Source of the DNA: JAENVT01 sp031412355
GTDB lineage: Bacteria; Actinomycetota; Acidimicrobiia; Acidimicrobiales; Ilumatobacteraceae
Assembly (NCBI GenBank): GCA_031412355.1
Contig: JANOCR010000285.1
Location: 1-20,045, forward strand
Reading direction: 5' to 3'
DNA length: 20,045 nucleotides
In this document: positions 7,666-16,014 of the stretch, piece by piece
Position numbering within the stretch: the first letter of the stretch is position 1
Layout: the number at the start of each line of letters is the position of its first letter
Made by a program: the position numbers and the translations under genes
The notes under the pieces: model-generated
Databases searched by the model: none
What the model was told of the DNA's origin: nothing
What the model saw: the letters and a program-made list of their open reading frames with translations, nothing else

Positions 7666-7694
7666 TTGTGCAATTTGGGTCTTTCGTGTAGCCT
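7666..7694 (+). promoter_or_regulatory. Putative sigma-70-type promoter of the GGDEF-EAL gene
   Basis: A -35-like TTGTGC (7666-7671) and a -10-like TAGCCT (7689-7694) are separated by exactly 17 bases in the 109-base divergent gap. They end 30 bases before the ATG at 7725. The match is moderate, and this is inference from spacing and context only. Confidence 0.4.
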
Positions 7695-7724
7695 AACGAG
7701 ACGCTTCGGACGGGGTGTGGATGC

Positions 7725-10067
7725 ATGCTGTTCGACGTCGTACGGGTTACGGGAGGCGTATTGAAGCGGGCGCTTGCCCCCCTTACTTGGTGGGCGATTG
7801 GAATCGGGTACCTCTTGGCGTTAGGCGTCATCGTCGTGCCCGTGGACTGGTTGGGCACCGTCGCGTATCTTGTCGCGGCACTCTCACTCGTAGTGGCAAC
7901 GTGCATCGCCGCCCGCGTTCACCACCTCAACGGGCGCTTCGTGCTCGCCGTCAGCGCGATCGGTGGCTTCTTCGCCGCATCGCAGATCGTCGACAGCCTC
8001 GGCGACAGCACGGCGTTCACACGAGCATCGAACCTGCTGGGGCTGTTCGGATCGATCTGCATCATCATCGCCCTCGTCAACATGCTCAGCGGCCGGGCCT
8101 CGGCCAACATCCGCTCGGTGCTCGGCGACGCCTTGATCGTCGGCCTCGGAAGCTGGTTGATCAGTTGGGTCGCGTTGATCGAGCCGGCGCTACGCAACCG
8201 TGGCGGATCCCTGGGCGATTCGATTCTCGATGGCTCCTATCAACCCGCCGGGACGGTGGTGCTGTTCCTGCTCGTGCTCTTGTTGTTCTCGGGCTCGGGT
8301 ACCCGTCAGGCGTCGGTGTGGCTGGTCACGCTGGCGATGGCGTTGAACCTCGCAGCCGATGTGCTGTGGGGACTTGCCGCTGCCGACCATCTGGGCGACG
8401 GCGCGACTCGCACGTCGATGGCGCTCTACGTCGCCGCGTACTTCACCGCGTCGGGCGCATTCATCCACCCCACGGTGGTGTGGTTGAAGCGCTCGGTCAA
8501 CGAACCAATGAACAATCGCATCTTCGGACGGCTGATCCTCACGACGTCGTCGCTGATCATTCCCATCATCGCCCTTGCGGCAACGGGGCCGGCCGATCGG
8601 CTCGATGGGCTCGTCCGTTCTGTCTCGGCGTTGGTCCTGGCGGGGGCCGTCACGTTGCGTGTGACCCAGTCGGTGAGGGCCAACGGCCGTACGCAGGCGG
8701 ACCTGCGCCACAGCGCTCAGACCGACGCACTGACCCATCTGCCCAACCGAACATTGCTGCTCGAACGGATCAACGAATGCCTGCGCATGGCGTGGCAGTC
8801 CGACAGTCACCCGACGCTGTACTTCGTCGACCTCGACCGATTCAAGAACATCAACGACAGCCTTGGCCATGCCGCTGGCGACGAGGTGTTGAAGATGGTC
8901 GCCATCCGTCTCAGCAGGGCTGCGCCCGAGCATTCGACCGTCGCGAGGCTGTCGGGTGACGAGTACGTCGTGCTGGACCCGTCGACGCGCTCCCCCGGCT
9001 CGTCGTTGGCGCTGGCCGAACGCCTCCTGTCGATCTTCCGTGAGCCGCTGCCGATCAGCCAAGGCGACGTGTTCGTGACAGCCAGCATCGGGGTCGCCTC
9101 CCTGAGCCCCAGCAGCAGTTCGTCGGCCGAAGACCTGTTGCGTCACGCCGACACCGCCATGTATCGAGCCAAGGACGCCGGCCGCAACTGCCTCGCCGTC
9201 TACGACGAATCGATGCACGAGCGTGTCGCCCACCGCCTGTCGGTCGAGACTGCGCTGTACCGAGCGCTCGATCGCCGCGAACTGCGTCTGTTCCACCAAC
9301 CGATCCTCGACCTCGAGTCTGGCGACGTCGTCGGGTTCGAAGCCCTCATGCGCTGGCAGCAGGCCGACGGCACCATGGTGTCGCCCGCCGAGTTCATCCC
9401 GATCGCCGAAGACACGGGAACGATCGTGCCGATCGGATCATGGGCTCTGCTCGAGGCACTGACTCAGCTACGGCACTGGATCGACGACGGTGTGTGCAGC
9501 GAGTCGGCGACGATGTCCGTCAACGTGTCACCACGACAGCTGAGCGATCCCAACTTCCCGTCGATCGTCAACGAAGCACTCACGCGCTCGGGCGTCTCGC
9601 CGCAACTCCTGTGGCTCGAGGTAACCGAGAGCGTCATGATCGCCGAGCCCGAACTGGCCCTGGCAACCCTGCGACGCGTCCGTTCGTTGGGCGTGCGCAT
9701 CGCCCTCGACGACTTCGGCACGGGATACAGCTCGCTGTCGTTGCTGCAGAAGTTCCCGCTGCAACGAATCAAGATCGACCGGGCGTTCGTGCACGGAGTC
9801 GCCGACAACCCCAACGACCGGTCCCTGGTGCGCACGATCGTGGCGATGGGCCGCTCGCTGGGCCTCGACATGGTCGCAGAGGGTGTCGAGAGCGTGCATC
9901 AGTTGCAGGTGCTCAGCGACCTCGGGTGTACCAAGGCGCAGGGCTACCTCATCAGTCATCCCGTGCCGGCCGACGCAATGCGCAGCACCGTGGCAGCGCT
10001 CGAACGCCTCGGCCAGTTCCCTGGCCTGCGTCCGGCACCGACCAGCTACTCGACGCGCCAGCCGTAA
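7725..10067 (+). CDS. Membrane GGDEF-EAL cyclic-di-GMP turnover protein
   Basis: A 780-residue protein. Residues 1 to about 315 hold eight or more hydrophobic segments with no known sensor signature. A GGDEF domain follows at about 330-490. It has the metal-binding FVDLDRFKNIND, but the signature reads SGDEY (residues 410-414) and the inhibitory RxxD site is absent (PEHS at that place). The EAL domain, about 505-755, keeps its catalytic set: EAL at 539-541, SVNVSPRQL, EVTES, DDFGTGYSS from D662, KIDRAFV, AEGVES and QGY. Phosphodiesterase activity that degrades cyclic-di-GMP is therefore likely. Cyclase activity is possible, because Ser in the first position is seen in active enzymes, but Phe-to-Tyr is less common. 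The ATG follows a GGGGTGTGG purine tract. The gene appears to have its own promoter. Confidence 0.93.
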   Translation: MLFDVVRVTGGVLKRALAPLTWWAIGIGYLLALGVIVVPVDWLGTVAYLVAALSLVVATCIAARVHHLNGRFVLAVSAIGGFFAASQIVDSLGDSTAFTRASNLLGLFGSICIIIALVNMLSGRASANIRSVLGDALIVGLGSWLISWVALIEPALRNRGGSLGDSILDGSYQPAGTVVLFLLVLLLFSGSGTRQASVWLVTLAMALNLAADVLWGLAAADHLGDGATRTSMALYVAAYFTASGAFIHPTVVWLKRSVNEPMNNRIFGRLILTTSSLIIPIIALAATGPADRLDGLVRSVSALVLAGAVTLRVTQSVRANGRTQADLRHSAQTDALTHLPNRTLLLERINECLRMAWQSDSHPTLYFVDLDRFKNINDSLGHAAGDEVLKMVAIRLSRAAPEHSTVARLSGDEYVVLDPSTRSPGSSLALAERLLSIFREPLPISQGDVFVTASIGVASLSPSSSSSAEDLLRHADTAMYRAKDAGRNCLAVYDESMHERVAHRLSVETALYRALDRRELRLFHQPILDLESGDVVGFEALMRWQQADGTMVSPAEFIPIAEDTGTIVPIGSWALLEALTQLRHWIDDGVCSESATMSVNVSPRQLSDPNFPSIVNEALTRSGVSPQLLWLEVTESVMIAEPELALATLRRVRSLGVRIALDDFGTGYSSLSLLQKFPLQRIKIDRAFVHGVADNPNDRSLVRTIVAMGRSLGLDMVAEGVESVHQLQVLSDLGCTKAQGYLISHPVPADAMRSTVAALERLGQFPGLRPAPTSYSTRQP

Positions 10068-10178
10068 TCCCCCACTGCGCTCGTTCGCTCGTGCACAAGC
10101 CGTCACGCGACCATCTCGGCGGTGGATAAAGTCCCGTCCACGGCTAGGTAGTTCGAGCATTGCCAACGACGACTGATC

Positions 10179-12308
10179 ATGGGGGTCAAGCCGGTGGACG
10201 TCATCCCAACACAGCGCATCCGCAATGTGGTACTGGTCGGCCACAGCGGCTGCGGCAAGACCACACTGGTCGAGGCTCTGCTCCATCGAGCCGGTGTCAC
10301 CACCCGCATTGGCAAGGTCGAAGACGGTAACACCGTCACCGGCACGGACCCGGAGGAGGTCAAACGGGGCATGTCGTTGTCGCTCGGCATCGCCCCGTTC
10401 GAGTGGCAGGCAACCGACGGAGAGACCTACAAGATCAACCTGCTCGACGCCCCGGGTTACGCCGACTTCGTCGGCGAGGAGCTAGCGGCACTCAGCGTCG
10501 CCGACTTGGCGGTGCTCGTGGTCAGCGCTGTCGACGGCATCGAGGTCGGCACCGAGTTGGCGTGGGAACGATGTGTCGCCAGCAACATCCCGCGACTCGT
10601 GTTCGTCAACAAAGATGACAAGCCGCGAGCCAACTTCCACAACGTGCTCGCCTCGCTGCAGGCGAAATGGGGCCACGGCTTCGTGGCTCTCGAGTTGCCT
10701 CTTGGTGAGGAGGAGTCGCTGCACGGCATTGCCGACGTGTTGTCGGACCAGGCATTCGAGTACGACCGCGACGGTCGTCATCACACCGCCCCGCTACCGC
10801 CCGAAATAATCGATGAGGAGCACCGGATCCACGACGAGCTCGTCGAAGAGATCGTGTCGGGCGACGACGACCAGCTCGAGCGCTACCTGTCGGGTGATGT
10901 GCCGACCGCCGCCGAGCTGGAACGAACTCTGGCCCACGAGGTGCTCGATTGCCTCGAGTTCCCTGTGCTCGTCGGGTCGGCGCTCACCGGTGTCGGCATC
11001 GATCGGTTGGCCGACTTCATCTGCGAGATCGGCCCGGCACCGTCCGACCGGCCGATGGCTGTCGTCGCGGGCACCGAGCAGATCCACGTCCCAGCGGATC
11101 CCACCGCCCAACCCCTCGCCTATGTGTTCAAGACACTCGCCGACCAATTCGTCGGCCAGGTGTCGCTATGCAAGGTCGTCTCAGGCACGATCTCGCCAGA
11201 CGACCGCCTGATCGCCAGTTCAACCTCGGCTGAAGAGCGTCTGCATGGCCTGTTCCACATGCGCGGCAAGGAGCAGTTGCCCTGCATCCGCGCCGTTGCC
11301 GGCGACATCGTGGCCGTGGCCAAGCTGACCAACACCTCGACAGGATCCACACTCGCGCCACGCAACATGCCTGTGCGTGTCATCGGCCAGCAACCGGCCC
11401 CGCCAGTGTTCGGACTGGCCCTGAAGCCGCTGACCCAAACGGACGACGACAAGCTGTCGGGCGCGTTGCACCGTCTGCTCGCCGAGGATCCATGCCTAAG
11501 CGTCGATCGCAACCACGCCCACCAGACCGTGCTCAGCGGCGCAGGCGACACACACCTCGCGGTCGCCCTCGAGCGTTTGGCTCGCAAGTTCGGTGTGCAC
11601 GTCCAGACCGAGGACGTTCGTGTGCCGTACCGCGAGACTGTTGTCGGCACGGGCGATGCCGAGGGCAAGGTCAAGAAGCAGTCCGGTGGCCACGGGCAGT
11701 ACGCCGTCGCCAACCTTCGCGTCAGCCCGCTCGAGCGCGGCGCAGGCTTCGAGTTCGTCGATTCGATCGTTGGCGGGGCGATCCCTCGCAACTACATCCC
11801 CGCCGTGCAGAAAGGCATCGAAGAAGCGATGACATCCGGCGGCGCGCATGGCTTCCCGGTGGTAGATGTGCGCGTCGAGTGCTACGACGGCAAGTACCAC
11901 AGCGTTGACTCCAGCGACATGGCATTCAAAAACGCTGCAGCGTCGGGCTTCAAAGAGGCGCTGGGCCGTGCCGGCGCGGTGGTGCTCGAGCCGATCTCCA
12001 TGCTGAAAGTGACGATCCCGTCGGGCTACCAGGGCGACGTGTTGGCCGATCTCACGACGCGACGTGGACGCGTGGTCGGCACGTCCGCCGGCGAGCACGG
12101 CGAGCAAGAGATCTCCGCACTGGTGCCGACGGCCGAGATCATCCGCTATGCGCTCGACCTGCGCTCGATCACGGCCGGCCGCGGACGATTCGTTGCCGCG
12201 CACGATCACGACGAGATCCTGCCCAACAATCTTGTTGGCAAGATCAAGGCGGCATCGTCGGGAGGTCATGCAACCGCCGGTGGCGCCAGCCGCGCCGCGG
12301 CGCGCTAG
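10179..12308 (+). CDS. fusA2: Elongation factor G-like GTPase (EF-G2 type)
   Basis: A 709-residue five-domain translational GTPase paralogue. G1 is GHSGCGKT (residues 21-28), the switch I region reads RGMSLS where EF-G has RGITI, G3 is DAPGYADF (90-97), and G4 is NKDD (144-147). Domain II includes PLAYVFKTLADQFVGQVSL. Domain IV has the KKQSGGHGQYAV and IPRNYIPAVQKGIEEA blocks, and domain V ends with RRGRVVGTSAGEHGEQEISALVP. The G3 catalytic His of canonical EF-G is Tyr94 here. This variant is, as I recall, usual in the mycobacterial FusA2 group, for which weak or absent ribosome-dependent GTP hydrolysis is reported. The ATG lacks a clear Shine-Dalgarno; the GTG at 10194, preceded by GGGGGT, is an alternative start. 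No ribosomal protein genes are nearby, supporting a non-canonical EF-G. Confidence 0.9.
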   Translation: MGVKPVDVIPTQRIRNVVLVGHSGCGKTTLVEALLHRAGVTTRIGKVEDGNTVTGTDPEEVKRGMSLSLGIAPFEWQATDGETYKINLLDAPGYADFVGEELAALSVADLAVLVVSAVDGIEVGTELAWERCVASNIPRLVFVNKDDKPRANFHNVLASLQAKWGHGFVALELPLGEEESLHGIADVLSDQAFEYDRDGRHHTAPLPPEIIDEEHRIHDELVEEIVSGDDDQLERYLSGDVPTAAELERTLAHEVLDCLEFPVLVGSALTGVGIDRLADFICEIGPAPSDRPMAVVAGTEQIHVPADPTAQPLAYVFKTLADQFVGQVSLCKVVSGTISPDDRLIASSTSAEERLHGLFHMRGKEQLPCIRAVAGDIVAVAKLTNTSTGSTLAPRNMPVRVIGQQPAPPVFGLALKPLTQTDDDKLSGALHRLLAEDPCLSVDRNHAHQTVLSGAGDTHLAVALERLARKFGVHVQTEDVRVPYRETVVGTGDAEGKVKKQSGGHGQYAVANLRVSPLERGAGFEFVDSIVGGAIPRNYIPAVQKGIEEAMTSGGAHGFPVVDVRVECYDGKYHSVDSSDMAFKNAAASGFKEALGRAGAVVLEPISMLKVTIPSGYQGDVLADLTTRRGRVVGTSAGEHGEQEISALVPTAEIIRYALDLRSITAGRGRFVAAHDHDEILPNNLVGKIKAASSGGHATAGGASRAAAR

Positions 12309-12337
12309 ACATCCAGCAACCCACCAAAGGAGTCCTC

Positions 12338-13504
12338 ATGTCGGACCGTCTGCGTTTCGGAATCTTCATGGCGCCATTCCACCCAGCGGGCGAGAACCCG
12401 ACGCTGGCGCTCGAGCGCGACCTCGACCTCATCGTGCATCTCGACAAGCTCGGCTACGACGAGGCCTGGATCGGCGAACACCACTCCGCCGGCAGCGAGA
12501 TCATCGCCTGCCCCGAGATCTTCATCGCCACCGCCGCCGAGCGCACCCGCTCGATCAAGCTCGGCACCGGTGTGACCAGCGTGGCGTATCACAACCCCTA
12601 CATGGTCGCCGAGCGGGCGGTGTTGCTCGATCACCTCACCCGTGGCCGCTTCATGCTCGGCCTCGGGCCGGGTTCGCTGCCCACCGACGCAATCATGTTG
12701 GGCCTCGACCCCACCGAGACCCGCCCCTTGCTCGAGGAGGGTGTCGACGTGATCATGAAGTTGCTTCGCAGCGACGATCCTGTCAGCAGCCAGACCAAGA
12801 CCTGGAACCTCGTCGACGCCCGGTTGCACCTTCGCCCCTACTCCAACCCGTTGTTCGATGTTGCGGTGCCGGCCGTGGCCTCGCCCTCCGGCCCGCGCCT
12901 CGCCGGCCGCTACGGCATCGGCCTGCTGTCGATCGGCGCAACCCAGTCGGAGGGCTTCGATCTGCTGGGCCTGCACTGGGATGTGATGGAAGAACGCGCG
13001 GCCAAGTTCAGCACGGTTGCCGACCGCGACCAGTGGCGTCTCGTCGGCATGATGCACATCGCCGAAACCAAGGAACAGGCCTACAAGAACGTCGAGTTCG
13101 GCATCGTCCAATGGTTCAACTACTTCCAGAAGGTCGCTGCCTTCCCCCAGATGGCAGTCAACGGCGACAACGTTCGCGAGATGATCGACTTCGTCAACGA
13201 CAGCGGCCTCGGCTCAATCGGCACTGCCGACATGGCCTGCGAGCAGATCGATCGCCTCACCAAGCAGTCGGGAGGGTTCGGGTGTTACATGCAACTCGCC
13301 CACGAATGGGCCAACCCGGTGGCCACACATCGCAGCTACGAACTGATCGCCCAACGAGTCATGCCCGAGTTCCAGGGCCAGGCGTACAGCACCCTCAATG
13401 CCAAGGCGCGTGCCGTCGAGACACGACCGGAGTTGGCAGATCGCAACATGAAGGCGGTCGAGGAGATGGTCGCCAAACACCAAGCCGAACTCGCCGGCAG
13501 CTGA
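12338..13504 (+). CDS. LLM-class flavin-dependent oxidoreductase (luciferase-like monooxygenase)
   Basis: A 388-residue TIM-barrel flavoenzyme of the bacterial luciferase superfamily. It starts RLRFGIFMAPFHP and carries GYDEAWIGEHHSAG (residues about 39-52), RTRSIKLGTGVTSVAYHNPYMVAERA, the LTRGRFMLGLGPGSLPTDA nucleotide-binding stretch and an AVASPSGPRLAGRYGIGLLS segment. The length fits the limonene-monooxygenase/alkanal-type branch, which uses reduced FMN or F420 with oxygen to oxidise small organics. The cofactor cannot be told from sequence alone; F420 is common in actinobacteria. The start has a near-perfect AAAGGAG, five bases from the ATG, suggesting high translation. It follows the EF-G-like gene after 29 bases and precedes an exporter, so cotranscription is plausible. 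Confidence 0.92.
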   Translation: MSDRLRFGIFMAPFHPAGENPTLALERDLDLIVHLDKLGYDEAWIGEHHSAGSEIIACPEIFIATAAERTRSIKLGTGVTSVAYHNPYMVAERAVLLDHLTRGRFMLGLGPGSLPTDAIMLGLDPTETRPLLEEGVDVIMKLLRSDDPVSSQTKTWNLVDARLHLRPYSNPLFDVAVPAVASPSGPRLAGRYGIGLLSIGATQSEGFDLLGLHWDVMEERAAKFSTVADRDQWRLVGMMHIAETKEQAYKNVEFGIVQWFNYFQKVAAFPQMAVNGDNVREMIDFVNDSGLGSIGTADMACEQIDRLTKQSGGFGCYMQLAHEWANPVATHRSYELIAQRVMPEFQGQAYSTLNAKARAVETRPELADRNMKAVEEMVAKHQAELAGS

Positions 13505-13547
13505 GCTGAGCAGCACCACCACCGCTGACGCCAGACCAGCCGCGCTG

Positions 13548-14993
13548 GTGTTGCACTCGACCAGGGGTCGAGTGGCACTGGCCGCGACTGTTGCGGCCAG
13601 CGCCATGGCAAGCCTCGATGCCACCGTGATCAACGTCGCGTTGCCGCACATTGGCGCGGAGTTCGATGCCGGCATCAGCTCGTTGCAGTGGGTGCTCACC
13701 GGGTACCTGGTGGCGTTGGCGTCGTTCATCCTGCTCGGTGGCGCGCTGGGCGACCGGTTCGGTCGCCGGAAGGTGTTCGAGATCGGCACGATCTGGTTCG
13801 CAGTCGCTTCGCTGCTGTGCGGGGCAGCACCCAACGTGGAGGTCCTCGTTGCCGCGCGCGTGTTGCAGGGTGTTGGTGGTGCGCTGCTGACGCCCGGCAG
13901 CCTGGCAATCCTGCAAGCGGTGTTCCGCGAGACCGATCGCGCCGCAGCGGTCGGGGCATGGTCGGGCCTGGGAGGCGTGGCCGGCGCGCTCGGACCGTTC
14001 GTCGGCGGTGGGCTGGTCGACGGTCCGGGCTGGCGATGGGCCTTCTTGATCAACGTGCCGGTCGCCGCGATCGTGATCGTGTGCGCGCGTTCGGCGATAC
14101 CGGAGACGCGAGACCCACACTCAGCACGGCGCCTCGACCTCGTCGGTGTCGCGCTCGCTGTCGTCGGGTTGTCGGTCAGCACGTGGGCGCTCACCGCGGC
14201 CGGGCCGCGGGGCTGGACCGATGCATGGGTGGTGGTTGGGGCAAACGTTGCGATCGCCTCCCTCGCCTTGTTCGTCCGGCGCATGCTGCACACGGCGGAT
14301 CCACTGGTGCCACCGGCGTTGTTCCGGGACCGCACCTTCACGGTCGTGAACCTGCAGACCGTGGTTCTCTACGCCGCGATCGGCGTTTCGTTCTTCCTCG
14401 TGTCGTATGAACTGCAGGTCGCCACGGGCTGGTCGGCACTGCGGGCCGGCGTTGCCCTGCTGCCGGCAACAGGTCTGATGCTGGTTCTGTCGGCAAGTTC
14501 GGGCGCCCTTGCTCAACGCATCGGCCCACGGTTGCAGCTCACGATCGGTCCGCTGCTCGCCGCGACGGGCCTGCTGCTGCTCACCCGCATCGGCGAAGAC
14601 ACGTCATGGGTCACCGATGTCATGCCAGGCGCGATCGTGTTCGGCCTCGGGTTGGTGACGTTCGTGGCACCCCTCACAGCCACCGTCATGGCGGCCGCCG
14701 ACCCCAACCATGTCAGCGTCGCCTCGGGCGTCAACAACGCCATTGCCAGGGCAGCGAACCTCGGCGCGCTGTCTGTGATCCCGGTGATCGCCGGGCTCTC
14801 TGCAGCTACCGACCCCGCCGAGATCACGCATTCGTTCCGTCTGGCGCTGGTGATAACCGCATGCATGGCCGCAGCCGCTGCGCCGCTCGCCTACTTCGGC
14901 CTCGACGCCAAAGTCCGCTGTGCACGTACTGCCCGGCGAGTTCACTGCAATCTCGACGGCGCCCCACTTCAGGCACCTGCGAATCGCAGATGA
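13548..14993 (+). CDS. DHA2-family MFS drug:proton antiporter (EmrB/QacA type)
   Basis: A 481-residue protein with about 14 hydrophobic segments. Signatures are LDATVINVALP (23-33), typical of the 14-helix DHA2 branch; the loop 2-3 motif A GGALGDRFGRRK (64-75); and the antiporter motif C region GALGPFVGGGLVDGPGWRW. The start is uncertain. No ATG occurs before residue 20, a GTG at 13548 is used here, and a CTG at 13506 would add 14 residues, starting just after the preceding stop. The C-terminal 28 residues are polar and Arg-rich. Such pumps export amphipathic toxicants. Being next to a monooxygenase, it may export that enzyme's product or substrate, but this is inference. A strong hairpin begins seven bases after the stop. 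Confidence 0.88.
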   Translation: MLHSTRGRVALAATVAASAMASLDATVINVALPHIGAEFDAGISSLQWVLTGYLVALASFILLGGALGDRFGRRKVFEIGTIWFAVASLLCGAAPNVEVLVAARVLQGVGGALLTPGSLAILQAVFRETDRAAAVGAWSGLGGVAGALGPFVGGGLVDGPGWRWAFLINVPVAAIVIVCARSAIPETRDPHSARRLDLVGVALAVVGLSVSTWALTAAGPRGWTDAWVVVGANVAIASLALFVRRMLHTADPLVPPALFRDRTFTVVNLQTVVLYAAIGVSFFLVSYELQVATGWSALRAGVALLPATGLMLVLSASSGALAQRIGPRLQLTIGPLLAATGLLLLTRIGEDTSWVTDVMPGAIVFGLGLVTFVAPLTATVMAAADPNHVSVASGVNNAIARAANLGALSVIPVIAGLSAATDPAEITHSFRLALVITACMAAAAAPLAYFGLDAKVRCARTARRVHCNLDGAPLQAPANRR

Positions 14994-14999
14994 ACGAAA

Positions 15000-15042
15000 G
15001 CGGGCACCGCAATGGGCCGATGTGGACCATTCCGGTGCCCGC
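15000..15042. terminator. Long imperfect hairpin between convergent genes (palindromic element copy 1)
   Basis: Arms GCGGGCACCG (15000-15009) and CGGTGCCCGC (15033-15042) pair perfectly. Pairing continues inward, after one mismatch, with AATGG/CCATT and then CC/GG around a GATGT loop. It lies between the DHA2 exporter stop and the stop of the leftward membrane gene, so bidirectional termination is natural, though neither side has a U-run. A closely matching element occurs at 19370-19412, which suggests a repeat family rather than a simple terminator. Confidence 0.7.
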
Positions 15043-15059
15043 GTTGCGGGAGGAAGATG

Positions 15060-15839
15060 TCAGACGGTGGTTACCGGCTTCGCTGGTGTGTCCTTCAGCA
15101 GAGAATCCGGAATGGTGTCAGGCACGACGACCATGCCTCGCCTGCGGGTTTCCCAGAGGAAGGCGACGCCCATCACTGTGCAGACCACGCCGAGGCCGGC
15201 GAGCAATGCTGCAACACCGAGTGCGAGCTGAAGGGTGCTATGCGTCGCCGCACCGACACCGAGCTCGGCAACGAGTGCGTGAGCGGTACCGCTCCATGCC
15301 ATGTCACGAGCTTGGGCCTGAACGGGGATCGAGCGATCGAAGCCGGTCCAGTAGCGGCCGTCGACTGCGAAGTCGCAGGTGACGCCATCAGCCGGGAACG
15401 GACTGGGAACAGCGACCATCTCGCCATTGCAGTCGAACTCGGTAGCAACTGAGCCGTCATCGCCGGTGAGGTCGCCCTCGGTCAGCGTCACGGTCTGTGT
15501 GCCGTTCAACGTGTGATACGAGATCGTCGCCATCTGGTACATGTACTCGGTGGCGCTGTTGACGAGCGGATCGCTGGGATCGAGATCGGACTCGACGACC
15601 GGGAAGCCCCAGTCATCTTCGAGCAGCGACCTGATCGCCTGTGCACCTTCGACCTCGCCGCGGTCAACCAGTTGTCCTTCGTCGTTGTAGTTGAGCTCGA
15701 CGTTCTGGACCTCGCTGAAGGCCTGGAGTGCTCCGTATCCGCCCTGGACCTTGCTGTAGGCGACACCTGCCCCCACGAAGTAACCGATTCCGACGACGAT
15801 CAGGAAGATCCCAAGTAGTCCCAGTGGCTTTTTGAACAT
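15060..15839 (-). CDS. Two-helix membrane protein with extracytoplasmic domain, unrecognised
   Basis: A 259-residue protein I do not recognise. Its ATG at 15839 has a good GAAAGG Shine-Dalgarno six bases upstream. A short basic N-terminus (MFKKPLG) leads into a hydrophobic helix at about 7-27. An acidic, Thr-rich domain of about 170 residues follows, with two cysteines, C137 (FDCNGE) and C155 (VTCDFAVDG), that could form a disulfide outside the membrane. A second helix at about 202-229 precedes a short cytoplasmic tail with RRR. The layout fits a membrane-anchored extracytoplasmic domain with both ends inside. Two palindromes flank it, one in the leader and one after the stop. The function is unknown. 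Confidence 0.8.
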   Translation of the reverse strand: MFKKPLGLLGIFLIVVGIGYFVGAGVAYSKVQGGYGALQAFSEVQNVELNYNDEGQLVDRGEVEGAQAIRSLLEDDWGFPVVESDLDPSDPLVNSATEYMYQMATISYHTLNGTQTVTLTEGDLTGDDGSVATEFDCNGEMVAVPSPFPADGVTCDFAVDGRYWTGFDRSIPVQAQARDMAWSGTAHALVAELGVGAATHSTLQLALGVAALLAGLGVVCTVMGVAFLWETRRRGMVVVPDTIPDSLLKDTPAKPVTTV

Positions 15840-15857
15840 GACGAACCTTTCAATGGA

Positions 15858-15881
15858 TTTCGAACCACGATTGGTTCGAAA
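15858..15881. promoter_or_regulatory. 24-bp palindrome in the leader of the two-helix membrane protein gene
   Basis: TTTCGAACCA and TGGTTCGAAA (10-bp arms, exact) flank a four-base centre (CGAT). The element is 18 bases upstream of the leftward gene's ATG and just before its Shine-Dalgarno, which carries a further GGTTCG half-copy. A TTGACA (minus strand, 15914-15909) lies upstream as a possible -35, but no convincing -10 is seen 16-18 bases on. It could be a repressor operator or a leader hairpin controlling ribosome access. Confidence 0.6.
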
Positions 15882-16014
15882 AGCGCTCGCGATGGTGTTC
15901 ACGGACTCTGTCAACAATCTGCTCCCAGAATGGACACACTGTTAGAGACTTAGGTCCCTGGCTGTCAGGCCCTGCGCCTACCGACAATTCTGGGCATAAC
16001 CAGCGTCTGGCGTG

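Noticed and set aside
8190..9299. 369-residue leftward open frame opposite the GGDEF domain
   Set aside because: Gln/Arg/His-rich antisense of a strongly conserved domain; typical GC-rich shadow.
13214..14341. 375-residue leftward open frame opposite the LLM and exporter genes
   Set aside because: Antisense to two well-supported genes, low-complexity Thr/Ala/Arg/Pro text and no recognisable domain.
15859..15880. Actinobacterial LexA (SOS) box
   Set aside because: The half-sites TCGAAC and GTTCGA are present, but they are separated by eight bases instead of the usual four, so LexA spacing is wrong.
15858..15881. tRNA T-arm look-alike (GGTTCGAAATCC on the minus strand), possible attachment-site remnant
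   Set aside because: No acceptor, D-arm or anticodon structure is present around it, and the motif is explained by a symmetrical 24-bp palindrome; no integrase is in the window.
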